Positions 33,751 to 42,956 of a stretch of 64,000 nt of DNA are shown here, in pieces. Source of the DNA: DASUSH01 sp963785155 (GTDB lineage: Bacteria > Actinomycetota > Thermoleophilia > Solirubrobacterales > 70-9); NCBI GenBank assembly GCA_963785155.1, contig CAWAUB010000004.1:248001-312000 (forward strand), in the 5' to 3' direction. The position numbers and the translations under genes were made by a program. The stretch's first letter is position 1. Every line of letters starts with the position of its first letter. Under the pieces are notes generated by a model. It saw only the letters and a list, made by a program, of their open reading frames with translations. It ran no database searches and was not told where the DNA came from.

Positions 33751-35931
33751 TCAGCCCGTTTCCGAGTACTGCGGCTTCGCCTTGCGGTCGAGCCCGCTCA
33801 GGCGACGCGCGACCTCGAACAGGTCGCCCTGCTCCCAGAAGTCGACCGCGACCAGGTTCGGCAGGAGCCCGCGCTGCTTCGCGCACCGAATCGCGCGCGG
33901 GTGCAGGAAATCGAAGGCGTTTACCTTCGCGGCCGTCTTCGGCGAACGGGGGATCGCCTCGACCCAGTGGTTCAGCTGGAAGAGCGGATTATCGACGTCG
34001 CCACGATTCTCGTCGCAGCTGTCCTTCGCCTCGAGGGCCTCGATCGAGTTGAACGTGTACGGAGTCTCCTGGGCGAGGTCGAATCCCTGCGCGTACCAGG
34101 GCACGGCGTCGCCACCGCCCTTGTTCTCCGCCATCACGATCGCCCGCTTGCCCGACGCGATCACATCGCGCAGGGTCGGCAGCGGCTCGCCCGGCTTCAG
34201 CTTGTACGCGTAGTCGACCAACCCGCTCTCGATGAACCCCTTCTCGATGTCGGCCGGGGTGACGTAGTCCTCGATGAAGAGGACGACGACCTCGTCGGGG
34301 TGGGTATCGAGGAACTCGCGGATGCGGGTGAACTCCTCCGCAAGCGGGGTCGCCCCGAGCTCGCAGAAGACGTGGCAGAAGTAGGCGCCGGGCTCGCCGT
34401 TCTTCTCGGTGCCGGAGACGCGGCCGATCAGCCGCTCGGCGGTCTCGACGAAGTCCTCGCCGGCGGTCTCGATGATCTCCTCCCGCGTCTTGCCCTCCCG
34501 CTTCAGGTCCGTGATCACCGTGCCGTTCTTGGCCTTGATCCCGTAGTGGGCGTCGATCAGCAGGCCGCGCACGCCGGCCTCGAGCTGGTCGGGTATCGGC
34601 TTGCGGTTGTTGGCGATCAGGAAGTTGTCCTCCGCGGCGGACATCGCGTTGTGCACCGAGGGGAAGGCGACCTCGTTGAGCCGCTTGTCGCAGAGCTCGG
34701 CGAAGCCGTTGCATCGCTCGATCGATCGCGCCGAGGCGCTTCTTTGCGCCATCGTGCTCCCCCTTTCCGGTGACAAGCACGACGACGACCACGATCCCCG
34801 CGACGACCGCGAGCAGCCCGAGCGTGGGGCCGAGTCGGATCCGCTTGCGCAGCGGCACCGGGTCGGTCTCGCCTTCGGCCGGTGGCGGGACGATCATGAT
34901 CAGGAGCTCGGAGAGGGCCAGGAAGATCGCGTAGGCGCCAACTGCGATCGCGAGCACGTGAACGACGGCGTCCGGGCGGGCGACGACGAAGATTCCGAGA
35001 GCGATCACGAGCAGCGCACCGAGCGCCCGGACCCAGGTGCGCTGCGGCCGGTAGGAGATCGCTCGCCCAGCCGGCGCATGTGCTCAGCCGCATCGACCCG
35101 ACGCCTGGTCGCAACCGCGGCCGAGACGATCAGCGCCGCGCCGAGAGCGACCAGAAACCAGGTCCCGAGATCGCGGAGGAATGCATCCCAGACGCCCGCG
35201 GCGGCGTCGCGCAGCTCGGTCTCGACGCCGCCGAGCACGAACGCACGGGCGACCAGCAGCGCCGCCAGGCCCACCCCGGCCGAGACGGCGACGGCGACCG
35301 CCGCGGTGAGGAAGCCCCGGCGGCGATCGCGGTCGGTGGCGACGGCGATCGCGAGCAGGAGCAGCGCGACGATCGGCAGCGCGACGCCGAGGAATCGGAC
35401 CTTTTCGCTGGCCTTGACGAAGTCGATCGCCTCGTTCGACTCGACCAGCTCGTTCAGCTTCGCGGTCGCGTTCTTCGGGACCTTGTCGGCGACCTTCGGC
35501 GCGACGCTGCGTAAAGCGTCGATGGCGAGAGCGGCGCCGTCGGCGAGATTCAGCACGAGCTTGTTTCCGTCCCGCGTGAAGACGAGGCTGTGAGCGCGCT
35601 TTGCGGCACCGCGGAAGATCGATTTGAAGGCGCTGGTGTCGAGGATCCCCGAGGTCACGGAGACGAGCAGCGGCCGTGCGTTGACGAGGTCGGGCTCGCC
35701 GTTCTCGATCAGCCCGTCGACGATCGCCTCGGCGAGCGGGGCGCGGACCTGCTCGTCGTTGAGCGCGGACGCGGCCCGGCGGGCGAACTCGTCCGAGTCG
35801 AAGATCGCATGGCTCGCGTAGACGAAGACGCCCCCAACGAGGGTGAGCACGGCCCCGAGGATCGCGAGGATCAGAGATGCGCGGCCGCGGCCGTCCCGTT
35901 CGCGCTTCGTGTTCACGTGCCTAATAGTCAC
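33751..35931 (-). CDS. Membrane-anchored protein with PI-PLC-like phosphodiesterase domain (frame-disrupted)
   Basis: About 727 codons over three frames. The N-terminal third has one helix (LILAILGAVLTLVGGVFVYA), an extracytoplasmic segment (FDSDEFARRAASALNDEQVR) and two more helices. After a shift near 35050 come helices (IALGIFVVARPDAVVHVLAI, LGLLAVVAGIVVVVVLVTG). After a second near 34750 comes the phosphodiesterase domain: FPSVHNAMSAAEDNF, LEAGVRGLLIDAHYGI, VVLFIEDYVTPADIEKGF and PNLVAVDFWEQGDLFE. His and Asp/Glu of the TIM-barrel phosphodiesterase active site are visible (VHNAMS, LIDAHYG). Lipid substrate unknown. The start may be GTG 35916. Confidence 0.75.
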
Positions 35932-35951
35932 TTATCTGCTGGAGTCACGCC

Positions 35952-37164
35952 ATGGACGCCCCTCGGCCCCCCAAGAACTGCGATCTGCTCGTCGTCGGCG
36001 GCGGCATCGTCGGGCTCGCGGTGGCCCGCGAGCTGAGCCTACGGGACCCGGGCGCCTCGATCTGCGTGCTGGAGCGCGAGCCGAGCCTCGGCACCCACCA
36101 GACCGGGCACTCCAGCGGCGTCGTCCACGCCGGGATCTATTACAAGCCCGGGTCGCTGCGGGCGCGGCTGTGCGTCGAGGGGGCGCGCGACCTCTACGCC
36201 TACTGCGATGAGCGCGGGATCGCCCACGAGCGCTCAGGCAAGCTGATCGTCGCGACCGAGCCGAAGGAGATCCCGCGGCTCGACGAGCTCGAGCGCCGCG
36301 GGGTCGCGAACGAGGTGCCCGGACTGCGGCGGGTCGGCGCGGACGAGATCCGTGAGATCGAGCCGCACGCCGCTGGGATCGACGCCCTTCACTCCCCGGC
36401 CACGGGTGTCGTCGACTTCGGCGAGATCGCGCGCTCCTATGCGGCGGATGCTGTCGAGGCCGGGGCGTCGATTGTCACGGGCTGCGGGGTCGAGGCCCTC
36501 CGCCCGGGCGCCCGGAGGGTCGAGGCGAGGCACTCGCTGGGAACAACGTCGGCCGGCTTCGCGGTCGTTTGCGCCGGCCCGTGGTCGGACAGGTTGGCGG
36601 TGGCCGCCGGAGCGCCCGACGAGCCGCGGATCGTCCCGTTCCGGGGCGGCTACCTGCGGCTGCGGCCCGAGCGCCGCTCGCTGCTTCGCTCGAGCATCTA
36701 CTCGGTCCCGGACCCGGACCTGCCGTTCCTCGGAGCTCACATCACCCGGGCCCTCGATGGCGACGTCCTGCTCGGGCCCGTCGGCGCTGATGGTCGCCGC
36801 CCGCGACGCCTACAGGCTGCGCCGGGTCTCCGGCCGCGACCTGCGAGCCACGCTGACCTGGCCCGGCACCTGGCGGCTGATGCGCCGCCACTGGCGCTAC
36901 GGGCTCGCCGAGATCGGCCGCGCGGCCAGCAGGCGGGCGTTCGTCGCCGGGCTGCGCCGCTACATCCCCGAGCTCGGCGTCGCCGACGTGCTCCCCGGGC
37001 CGGCCGGCGTGCGCGCCCAGGCCCTCGCCCGCGACGGCACGCTCGTCGACGACTTCGTGATCTCGGAGACCGAGGGCGCCCTGCACGTCCGCAACGCCCC
37101 CTCGCCCGCGGCCACCTCCTCGCTCGCGCTGGCGCGCGAGATTGCGGATCGCGTGCCGGGGTAG
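35952..37164 (+). CDS. lhgO: L-2-hydroxyglutarate oxidase LhgO-like FAD enzyme (one frameshift)
   Basis: FAD-binding GGGIVGLAVARELSLRDPG, QTGHSSGVVHAGIYYKPGSL and GVVDFGEIARSYAADAV are hallmarks of the LhgO/DAO family, which oxidises L-2-hydroxyglutarate and passes electrons to quinone. After the frame shifts near 36785 the homology resumes at ALMVAARDAYRLRRVSGRDL, SRRAFVAGLRRYIPEL and DFVISETEGALHVRNAPSPA, ending SLALAREIADRVPG. About 404 residues, the normal size. A Shine-Dalgarno (GGAG) precedes ATG 35952, only 20 bp from the divergent PI-PLC-like gene. The substrate is inferred from family. Confidence 0.88.
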
Positions 37165-37173
37165 AGTCCGCCA

Positions 37174-38935
37174 ATCGAAGCCGCGACGACAGAATCGAAG
37201 GGCGCCGAGCCAGATCGATTCGATTCGACCTCGTTTTCGAAGTCGCTTTTCCTCGGCGAGATCCAGGAGGAGATGGTCTTCCCGTGGCCGTTGCCCGACG
37301 CGGAGGAGCAGGAGCATGTCCGCGGGCTGATCGCGGCCGCCGCGGGAGATCGGCGAGCGCTTCGACCCCCGCAAGGCCGAGGAGAAGCGCTGGGTCGGCG
37401 ACGACGTGATCCGCGACCTCGGCGAGGCGGGGCTGCTCGGCCTCTACGTCGACGAGAAGTACGGCGGCCAGGGCCTCTCGCAGACCGGCTACGCAAGGGT
37501 CTTCGAGACCTTCACGCAGATCGACGCAACGCTGTCGATCGTTATGGGTGTCCATCAGTCGATCGGCTACAAGGCGATCCACCTCTACGGCAGCGATGAG
37601 CAGAAGGAGCGGTTCCTGCCCGATCTCGCTCCGGGCGCAAACTCGCCGGCTTTGCCCTGACCGAGCCGAAGGCCGGGTCCGACGCCTATCGGATCCAGTC
37701 GCGGGCGGTCTCGCAGCCCGATGGGTCATGGGTCCTGAACGGCGAGAAGCGATACATCGGCAACGGCTCCAAGGGCGATGTCTTCACCGCGTTTGCGCGC
37801 TGCGAGGTCGACGGCAAGGAAAAGCACATCGCGCTGATCCTCGAAAAGGGGATGAAGGGGTTCGAGGTCGGCGAGCGCTTCGACACGATGGGTCTGCGCG
37901 GTAACGACCTGCGCCGGCTCTACTTCAAGGACGTCAAGGTCCCCGCGGAGAACGTGATCGGCGAGCCCGGCGAGGGCTTCCGGATCGCGATGCACGTGCT
38001 GAACAACGGCCGGATCGGGCTGGGCACCGGCTCGGTCGGCGCGACCAAGGAGCTGCTCGACAAGGCGATCGACCACGTCAAGGAGCGGCGCCAGTTCGGC
38101 ATGCCGCTCGCCGACTTCGAGCTGGTCCAGGAGAAGATCGCCTGGATGGTCTCCTACCTGTTCGGGCTGGAGTCCATGTGTTACATGACCTGCGGCCTGG
38201 TCGATCGGGGGGTCGAGGACTACTCGCTCGAGTCGGCGATCTGCAAGGTGTCCGGGACCGAGTTCCTCTGGTACGCCGCGAACCGGGTGATGCAGCTGAA
38301 GGGCGGCGAGGGGTACATGAAGGACCAGCCCTACGAGCAGATCCTGCGCGACATCAGGATCTTCCCGATCTTCGAGGGCGCCAACGACGTCATGCGACGC
38401 GTTCATCGCGCTCTCCGGGATGAAGCCGGTCGGCGAGAAGCTTGGGGAGCTCGGCGACATCGGCCTCGGCGACCCGATCGGGTCGATCGGCGTCGTCCTC
38501 GACTACGTCGGCGACCGGATGTCGCAGCAGGTGAGGCCGGACAAGATCACCCAGGCGCACCCCGAGCTCGAGAAGCACGCCGACGCGGTCTCCGATCAGG
38601 TCAAGGAGCTGCGCTCGGTCACCGAGGGGCTGCTGCGCGAGCACCGCAAGGAGATCATGGAGCGCCAGTTCCAGCAGAAGCGGCTCTCGGCGGCGGTCTC
38701 TGACATCTTCGCCCAGGTCTCCGTGATCTCCCGCGTCTCGCAGATCTTCGAGGACCAGGGCGTCGAGCCCTCCGGCCAGGAGCGCTACATCGCCGACACC
38801 TTCTGCACCCGCGCCGCCGGCCGCGTCCGCTCGAGCTTCGACCAGATCGAGTCGAACGACGACGAGCGGATGACCGCGATCGCCAAGCTCGCCTACAAAC
38901 GCGGCGAGTACGGCTACGCGCTGTTCGAGGACTAG
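37174..38935 (+). CDS. VLCAD/ACAD9-like long acyl-CoA dehydrogenase (several frameshifts)
   Basis: First step of fatty acid beta-oxidation with FAD. Ordered pieces: KSLFLGEIQEEMVFPWPLPD; REIGERFDPRKAEEKRWVGD; GLLGLYVDEKYGGQGLSQTG; FALTEPKAGSDAYRIQSRAV; KRYIGNGSKGDVFTAFARCE; FGMPLADFELVQEKIAWM; QLKGGEGYMKDQPYEQILRD with the catalytic Glu expected near FEGANDVMR; then a C-terminal extension of about 180 residues. Breaks lie near 37345, 37640 and 38395. No ATG/GTG/TTG precedes the conserved N-terminus after the lhgO stop; an ATC at 37174 is the boundary given. Total about 587 residues, as in VLCAD-type enzymes. Its TAG shares CTAG with the P450 stop. Confidence 0.85.
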
Positions 38936-40297
38936 GCGGGGACCGGCTCGGCCGCGGCCCGCTCCGTCGAGTACCGGTGACTCGAGTGTGCGGTCGCGCA
39001 GGACGATGCTGCCGCCGGCCTTCGGGCTGATCGTGATCGCGCGGCGGCGGGTGGGCTCCGGGGCGTCGGCGCCGGGCTCCAGGCGGGCCGCCTCGAACAC
39101 GGCGCGCAGCACCGTGCGCATCTCCATCGAGGCGAAGGCGGCGCCGATGCAGCGGCGGCGGCCGCCGCCGAAGGGGATCCAGGTGTAGGTGCCGGGCTGC
39201 TCGCCGACGAATCGCTCCGGGCGGAAGGCGTAGGGGTCGGGGTAGATGTCGGGGTCGTGATGGAGGAGATAGGCGTTCGCGATCAGCGAGACGTCTGGCG
39301 GGAACGTCCAGCCGCCGATCTCGACCTCCTTCTTCACCAGCCGCGGCTCCGCGTTCGGCAGAACCGGGCGGCGACGCAGGATCTCCCGCACCGTGGCGGT
39401 CAGGTACTCGTTGTCCTCGTCCGCCTCGATCTCCGCGATCAGCTCGTCCTGGACACGCGGCTCACGGGCCAGGATCGCGAATGCCCACGAGAGCTGGGAG
39501 GCCGTGGTCTCGTGGCCCGCGGTGAGCAGGGTCATCAACTCGTCGCGGAGCTCCTGCTCGGACATGGGGCTGCCGTCCTCGTGCTCGGCGGCGAGGAGCA
39601 TCGTCAGCACGTCGTCGCGGCCCGCGCCGTCGGCGCGCCGTTCGGCGATCAGCTCGGAGATCAGCTCGTCGGCGCGGGAGCGAAGCTTCGAGAACTCCAC
39701 GAACGGGCCGCGGCCGAAATAGCTGCGCTGCGCGAACGGGATCATCGACGTCGGGCTCATGCTGAACTCGAGGATGCCCGCGAGGAGGGAGCGCATCTCG
39801 TCGAGCCGCGGGCCGGGGTCGAGGCCGAAGACCGCCCGAAGGATGATCTCGAGCGTGAGGCCGGTGAGCCGGTCGTGGGTGACAAAGGCTTCGTCGCGCG
39901 GCCAGCTCGCCACCTCGCGCTCGGTGACCTCTCGCATCAGGCCGTCGAGGCCCTTCATCCTGTCGCCGTGGAGCGCCGGCAGGAGCAGCTTGCGCTGCGA
40001 GAGGTGGGGCCCTTCGTCGAGGAGGATCAGCGAGTTGGCGCCGACGATTGGCTCGAGCAGCCGCGCGCCCTCGCCCGGGTGGAGCACGTCGGGCGGCGCC
40101 GAGAAGATCTCCTTGATGTGGTCGGGCTCCGAGTGGATGACGAAGGGCGGCGCGCCGAGCAGGCGGACGGTGAAGCGCTTGCCGTACTTCGCCCGCGCCC
40201 GCTCCATCGACACGATCGGCCGCGACCAGAATCCGATCATCTGGATCGCAGACGGTGCGCTGGGGCCGGGTGGCAGCTTCGCTTGCATCCTCTCCAT
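38932..40297 (-). CDS. Cytochrome P450 (C-terminal frameshift)
   Basis: About 455 residues. I-helix oxygen-binding AGHETTASQLSWAFAILARE, the EXXR motif in VREILRRRPVLPNAEPRLV, and the heme-thiolate loop FGGGRRRCIGAAFASMEM are intact. The frame shifts near 38985. The natural tail HSSHRYSTERAAAEPVPA, ending at TAG 38934-38932, lies in the next frame. The proline-rich LPPGPSAPSAIQMIGFWSRP start suits a soluble actinobacterial P450 near CYP110/CYP51-like clans, but the family cannot be assigned by eye. It follows the DoxX and TetR genes in one operon. Start ATG 40297 (alternative 40288). Confidence 0.92.
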
Positions 40298-40355
40298 CCT
40301 CAAGCGTCTCGCACTGTGACTACCCCGTCTGTGAGGTGGCACACAGAAGCGAGCA

Positions 40356-40721
40356 TCAGTCCTCGGTCGCCCGCCATGCCCAGAGGGCGAAGACCGGCTG
40401 GAGCGGCAGGCGGGCCCAGAGCAGCCACCGCGGGATGTCCTCCGCGCCCTTGACGTCCTCGGGGTTGGTGGCCATCCAGATGTTCGCCGGGAAGACGGCG
40501 ACGAGGACGCCGAGGATCCACCAGCGGGCGAACGGGTTCCGGGTGCGGGGCGAGAGCACCGCGAGCCCGCCGACGATCTCGGCGACGCCGCTGGCCTGAA
40601 CCGCCTCGCGGTGGCGGGGCAGGTACTTCGGCATGATCGACTCGTAGCGCTTCGGGATCACGAAGTGCATGACCCCGGCGAAGATCCAGAAGAACGCGAG
40701 CGCGCGCTGGGAAGGCCTCAT
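40356..40721 (-). CDS. DoxX-like membrane protein
   Basis: 121 residues, four helices: ALAFFWIFAGVMHFVIPKRY, ASGVAEIVGGLAVLSPRTR, WWILGVLVAVFPANIWMATN and LPLQPVFALWAWRATED. The GxxHF-xP-Y-x-MP pattern near the N-terminus and SGxxEIxGG are typical of DoxX-like proteins. ATG 40721 lies 13 nt after the TetR stop, so it is the middle gene of a TetR-DoxX-P450 operon. DoxX-like proteins are variably linked to redox or quinone-related functions; here the link to the P450 is by position only. Confidence 0.85.
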   Translation of the reverse strand: MRPSQRALAFFWIFAGVMHFVIPKRYESIMPKYLPRHREAVQASGVAEIVGGLAVLSPRTRNPFARWWILGVLVAVFPANIWMATNPEDVKGAEDIPRWLLWARLPLQPVFALWAWRATED

Positions 40722-40734
40722 CGGTTCGGAAGTC

Positions 40735-41325
40735 TTACAGGCCGTCGAGCAATGAGAGCAGGGCCGGCTCGACCTCCCGGCGCGCGGCCGCCGGGTCCTC
40801 GGCATTGGCGATCACCATCCCGGCCTCGCCCATCGCCCCGAGCAGGAGGTGGGCAAGCGGCTTGACCGGTTGGGTGGCGATCACGTCCGTGTCCATCGCG
40901 AGTTGGAGCGCGGCGGTCACCAGGCCGAGCCCGTAGCGCTCGTCGATCTGCCGCCACTCGCTCCAGCCGAGGACGGCTGGTGCGTCGAGCAGCGCGATGC
41001 GCGCGAACTCGGGCCGCTCGCAGGCGTCGAGGAACGCGCTCGCGCCGGTCGTGAGGACGGCGCGAGCGTCGGCCCCCCCGTCACCCTCGGCGGCGATCCG
41101 CTCGCCGATCCCCGCGGTCAGGGCCTCCTCCCCGGCCTCGTGGACGGCGCGGAAGAGGTCCTTCTTGTCGTCGAAGTGGTGGTAGAGGGCGCCGCGGGTG
41201 ACCTTCGCCTTGCGGACGATCTCCTCGGTGCCGACATCTGCGTAGCCACGCTTCGCGAACAGATCGCGCGCGACCTCGATGAGCTTCGCCCGCGTCGCCT
41301 CCGAGCGGGCGGCCTGGGTGCTCAT
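40735..41325 (-). CDS. TetR-family transcriptional regulator
   Basis: 196 residues. The N-terminal HTH reads LIEVARDLFAKRGYADVGTE, EIVRKAKVTRGALYHHFDDK and KDLFRAVHEAGEEA, the canonical TetR DNA-binding domain. The C-terminal ligand domain (VLTTGASAFLDACERPEFAR, VKPLAHLLLGAMGEAGMVIA) is typical of actinobacterial TetR_C family repressors. It is divergent from the alpha/beta hydrolase gene, with a palindromic operator between them at 41352-41374. It most likely represses both its own operon (with DoxX and P450) and the hydrolase-thioesterase pair. Confidence 0.95.
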   Translation of the reverse strand: MSTQAARSEATRAKLIEVARDLFAKRGYADVGTEEIVRKAKVTRGALYHHFDDKKDLFRAVHEAGEEALTAGIGERIAAEGDGGADARAVLTTGASAFLDACERPEFARIALLDAPAVLGWSEWRQIDERYGLGLVTAALQLAMDTDVIATQPVKPLAHLLLGAMGEAGMVIANAEDPAAARREVEPALLSLLDGL

Positions 41326-41351
41326 CGCTGTGTGACGGGGCTCACGACGCG

Positions 41352-41374
41352 AACATACATGCTGTGTGTATGTT
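41352..41374. promoter_or_regulatory. TetR operator between divergent operons
   Basis: AACATACA (41352-41359) and TGTATGTT (41367-41374) are exact inverted 8-mers separated by 7 nt, in the 79-bp gap between tetR (start 41325) and the hydrolase gene (start 41405). The site lies 27-49 nt from tetR and 31-53 nt from the hydrolase start. Its position, size and A/T content in a GC-rich genome fit a TetR-dimer binding site controlling both directions. Confidence 0.88.
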
Positions 41375-41404
41375 ACGTCCTGCAACCGACGGAGGAGATG
41401 ACTC

Positions 41405-42295
41405 ATGGCCGACAACACCTTCTGGCGCTCGCCCGACCTCGGCGAGCCACGCGACCTCGACCTGCCGGCGGGCAAGCTGCGCTGCTTCGAGGCCGGCGAC
41501 CCCGAGGCGCCCCCGATCGTCTTCGTCCACGGGCTGCTGGTGAACGCGAACCTGTGGCGGAAGGTGGTCCCGGGGCTGGCGGCCACCAACCGGTGCATCA
41601 CTCTCGACCTGCCGCTCGGCTCCCACGAGCTGCCGCTGGCGGACGCCGACCTCTCCCCAACCGGCCTCGCCGATCTGATCCTCGACTCACTGGATGCACT
41701 CGACCTCACCGACGTCACGCTGGTCGGCAACGACACCGGCGGTGGCCTCTGCCAGATCGCGATCTCGCGGCGGCCGGAGCGGGTCGGCCGGCTGTTCCTC
41801 ACCTCGTGCGACGCGTTCGAGAACTTCCCGCCGAAGTTCTTCGACTTCCTGAAGATCTCGGCGAAGATCCCCGGCGCGATCAGCCTCGGCTTCGCGCCGC
41901 TCCGGCTCGAGGCGCCGCGGCGGCTGCCGATCGCCTTCGGCTGGCTCGCGCACCGCAAGATCGAGCGCGAGGCAACCGACAGCTACGTGCTGCCGGCGCT
42001 CACCGTGCGCTCCTCGCGCGACGACGTGCGCCGAGTGCTGCCGCAGATCGAGCCGCGCTACCTGCTCGACGCGGCTCGGACCTTCGGCGACTTCGAGAAG
42101 CCGGTGATGATCGCCTGGTCGAAGGACGACAAGTTCTTCCCGCTCGAGCACGCCGATCGGCTCGCCGCCTGCTTCCCGGACGCCCGGGTCGAATGGATCG
42201 AGGACTCGCGCACGTTCTCGTCGGAGGACCAGCCGGAACGGCTTACGGCCCTGATCCGGGAGTTCGTGGGCGCGCCCTCGGCGGTGGCCGGATGA
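41405..42295 (+). CDS. Alpha/beta hydrolase, haloalkane-dehalogenase-like
   Basis: 296 residues. The oxyanion segment is VFVHGLLVNANLWRKVVPGL and the nucleophile elbow VGNDTGGGLCQI has Asp, as in haloalkane dehalogenases, rather than Ser. The acid is probably in WSKDDKFFP. The last triad residue is unusual: where relatives have a His before F-x-x-EDQPE, this protein has IEDSRTFSSEDQPER (Thr in the His place). It may be catalytically altered, or belong to an actinobacterial subfamily with different chemistry. GGAGGAGATG is a strong Shine-Dalgarno. It overlaps the thioesterase gene by ATGA and is probably controlled by the adjacent TetR. Confidence 0.85.
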   Translation: MADNTFWRSPDLGEPRDLDLPAGKLRCFEAGDPEAPPIVFVHGLLVNANLWRKVVPGLAATNRCITLDLPLGSHELPLADADLSPTGLADLILDSLDALDLTDVTLVGNDTGGGLCQIAISRRPERVGRLFLTSCDAFENFPPKFFDFLKISAKIPGAISLGFAPLRLEAPRRLPIAFGWLAHRKIEREATDSYVLPALTVRSSRDDVRRVLPQIEPRYLLDAARTFGDFEKPVMIAWSKDDKFFPLEHADRLAACFPDARVEWIEDSRTFSSEDQPERLTALIREFVGAPSAVAG

Positions 42296-42705
42296 GCCAG
42301 GTCGCCGACGTCGTCCGCGGCTGGATCGAGCACTCGCCGTTCGCCGGCCACCTGGGGATCGAGCTCGTCTCGCTCGGCGAGGGCGAGGCGGAGCTGCGCC
42401 TGCCCTTCCGGGAGGAGCTGGCGACGATGGGCGACGTGGTCCATGGCGGCGCGATCAGCTCGCTGATCGACACGGCTGCCGCGGCCGCCGCGGTGTCGGC
42501 CGCTGACGGCGACGAGCTGAGCGGGGGCACGACCGTCGACCTCTCCGTCAGCCTCGTCGGTGCTGCCCGCGGCGCCGACATCACCGCGCGGGCCAAGGTG
42601 ATCCGAAGCGGCCGGGCGATCAGCTTCGTCGAGGTGGACGTGACCGATCCCGACGGCGGCCTGATCGCGAAGGGCCTTGTGACCTACCGGACGTTCACGT
42701 CGTAG
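42292..42705 (+). CDS. PaaI-type hotdog thioesterase
   Basis: 137 residues. HLGIELVSLGEGEAELRLPF, the HGG loop GDVVHGGAISSLIDTAAAAA, GTTVDLSVSLVGAARGADIT and ARAKVIRSGRAISFVEVDV follow the PaaI pattern. It should hydrolyse an acyl- or aryl-CoA thioester in the cytoplasm. Its ATG overlaps the hydrolase stop, so both are under the same operator-controlled promoter. Its TAG stop (42703-42705) forms the first bases of repeat element B. Confidence 0.9.
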   Translation: MSQVADVVRGWIEHSPFAGHLGIELVSLGEGEAELRLPFREELATMGDVVHGGAISSLIDTAAAAAAVSAADGDELSGGTTVDLSVSLVGAARGADITARAKVIRSGRAISFVEVDVTDPDGGLIAKGLVTYRTFTS

Positions 42706-42956
42706 GACGCAAGCGTTGAGTCCGCGGCGCGAGGCGCCGAGGTCGCGGGCACGTAGGGCAGCGGATCAGGTGCTTCGTGATGGTTGCGTGCGCTTTCGCG
42801 CGGGTTTCGTGTGTGGTTCACGGACGTGTGGCGTCTGAGGGCGGACTATCCGCCCTTTCTGACCACACGTCTCCTGCGCGGTCGGAATCGCTGCCCTTAC
42901 TAGCCCCGCGACCACCGCGTCTCGCGTCGCGTCCTGGACGCTTTCGTCCCTAACCC
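42703..42956. repeat. Inverted-pair repeat element, locus B
   Basis: Arms 42703-42770 and 42883-42956 (reverse orientation) carry the same element as loci A and C: GGACGCAAGCG or AGGGACGAAAGCG outside, GGTCGCGGG in the middle, GTAGGGCAGCG or GTAAGGGCAGCG inside. The stop codons of both convergent flanking genes lie inside the outer edges of the arms. The centre contains a nested hairpin at 42824-42870: ACGTGTGG pairs with CCACACGT, enclosing AGGGCGGA paired with TCCGCCCT around CTA. Confidence 0.9.
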
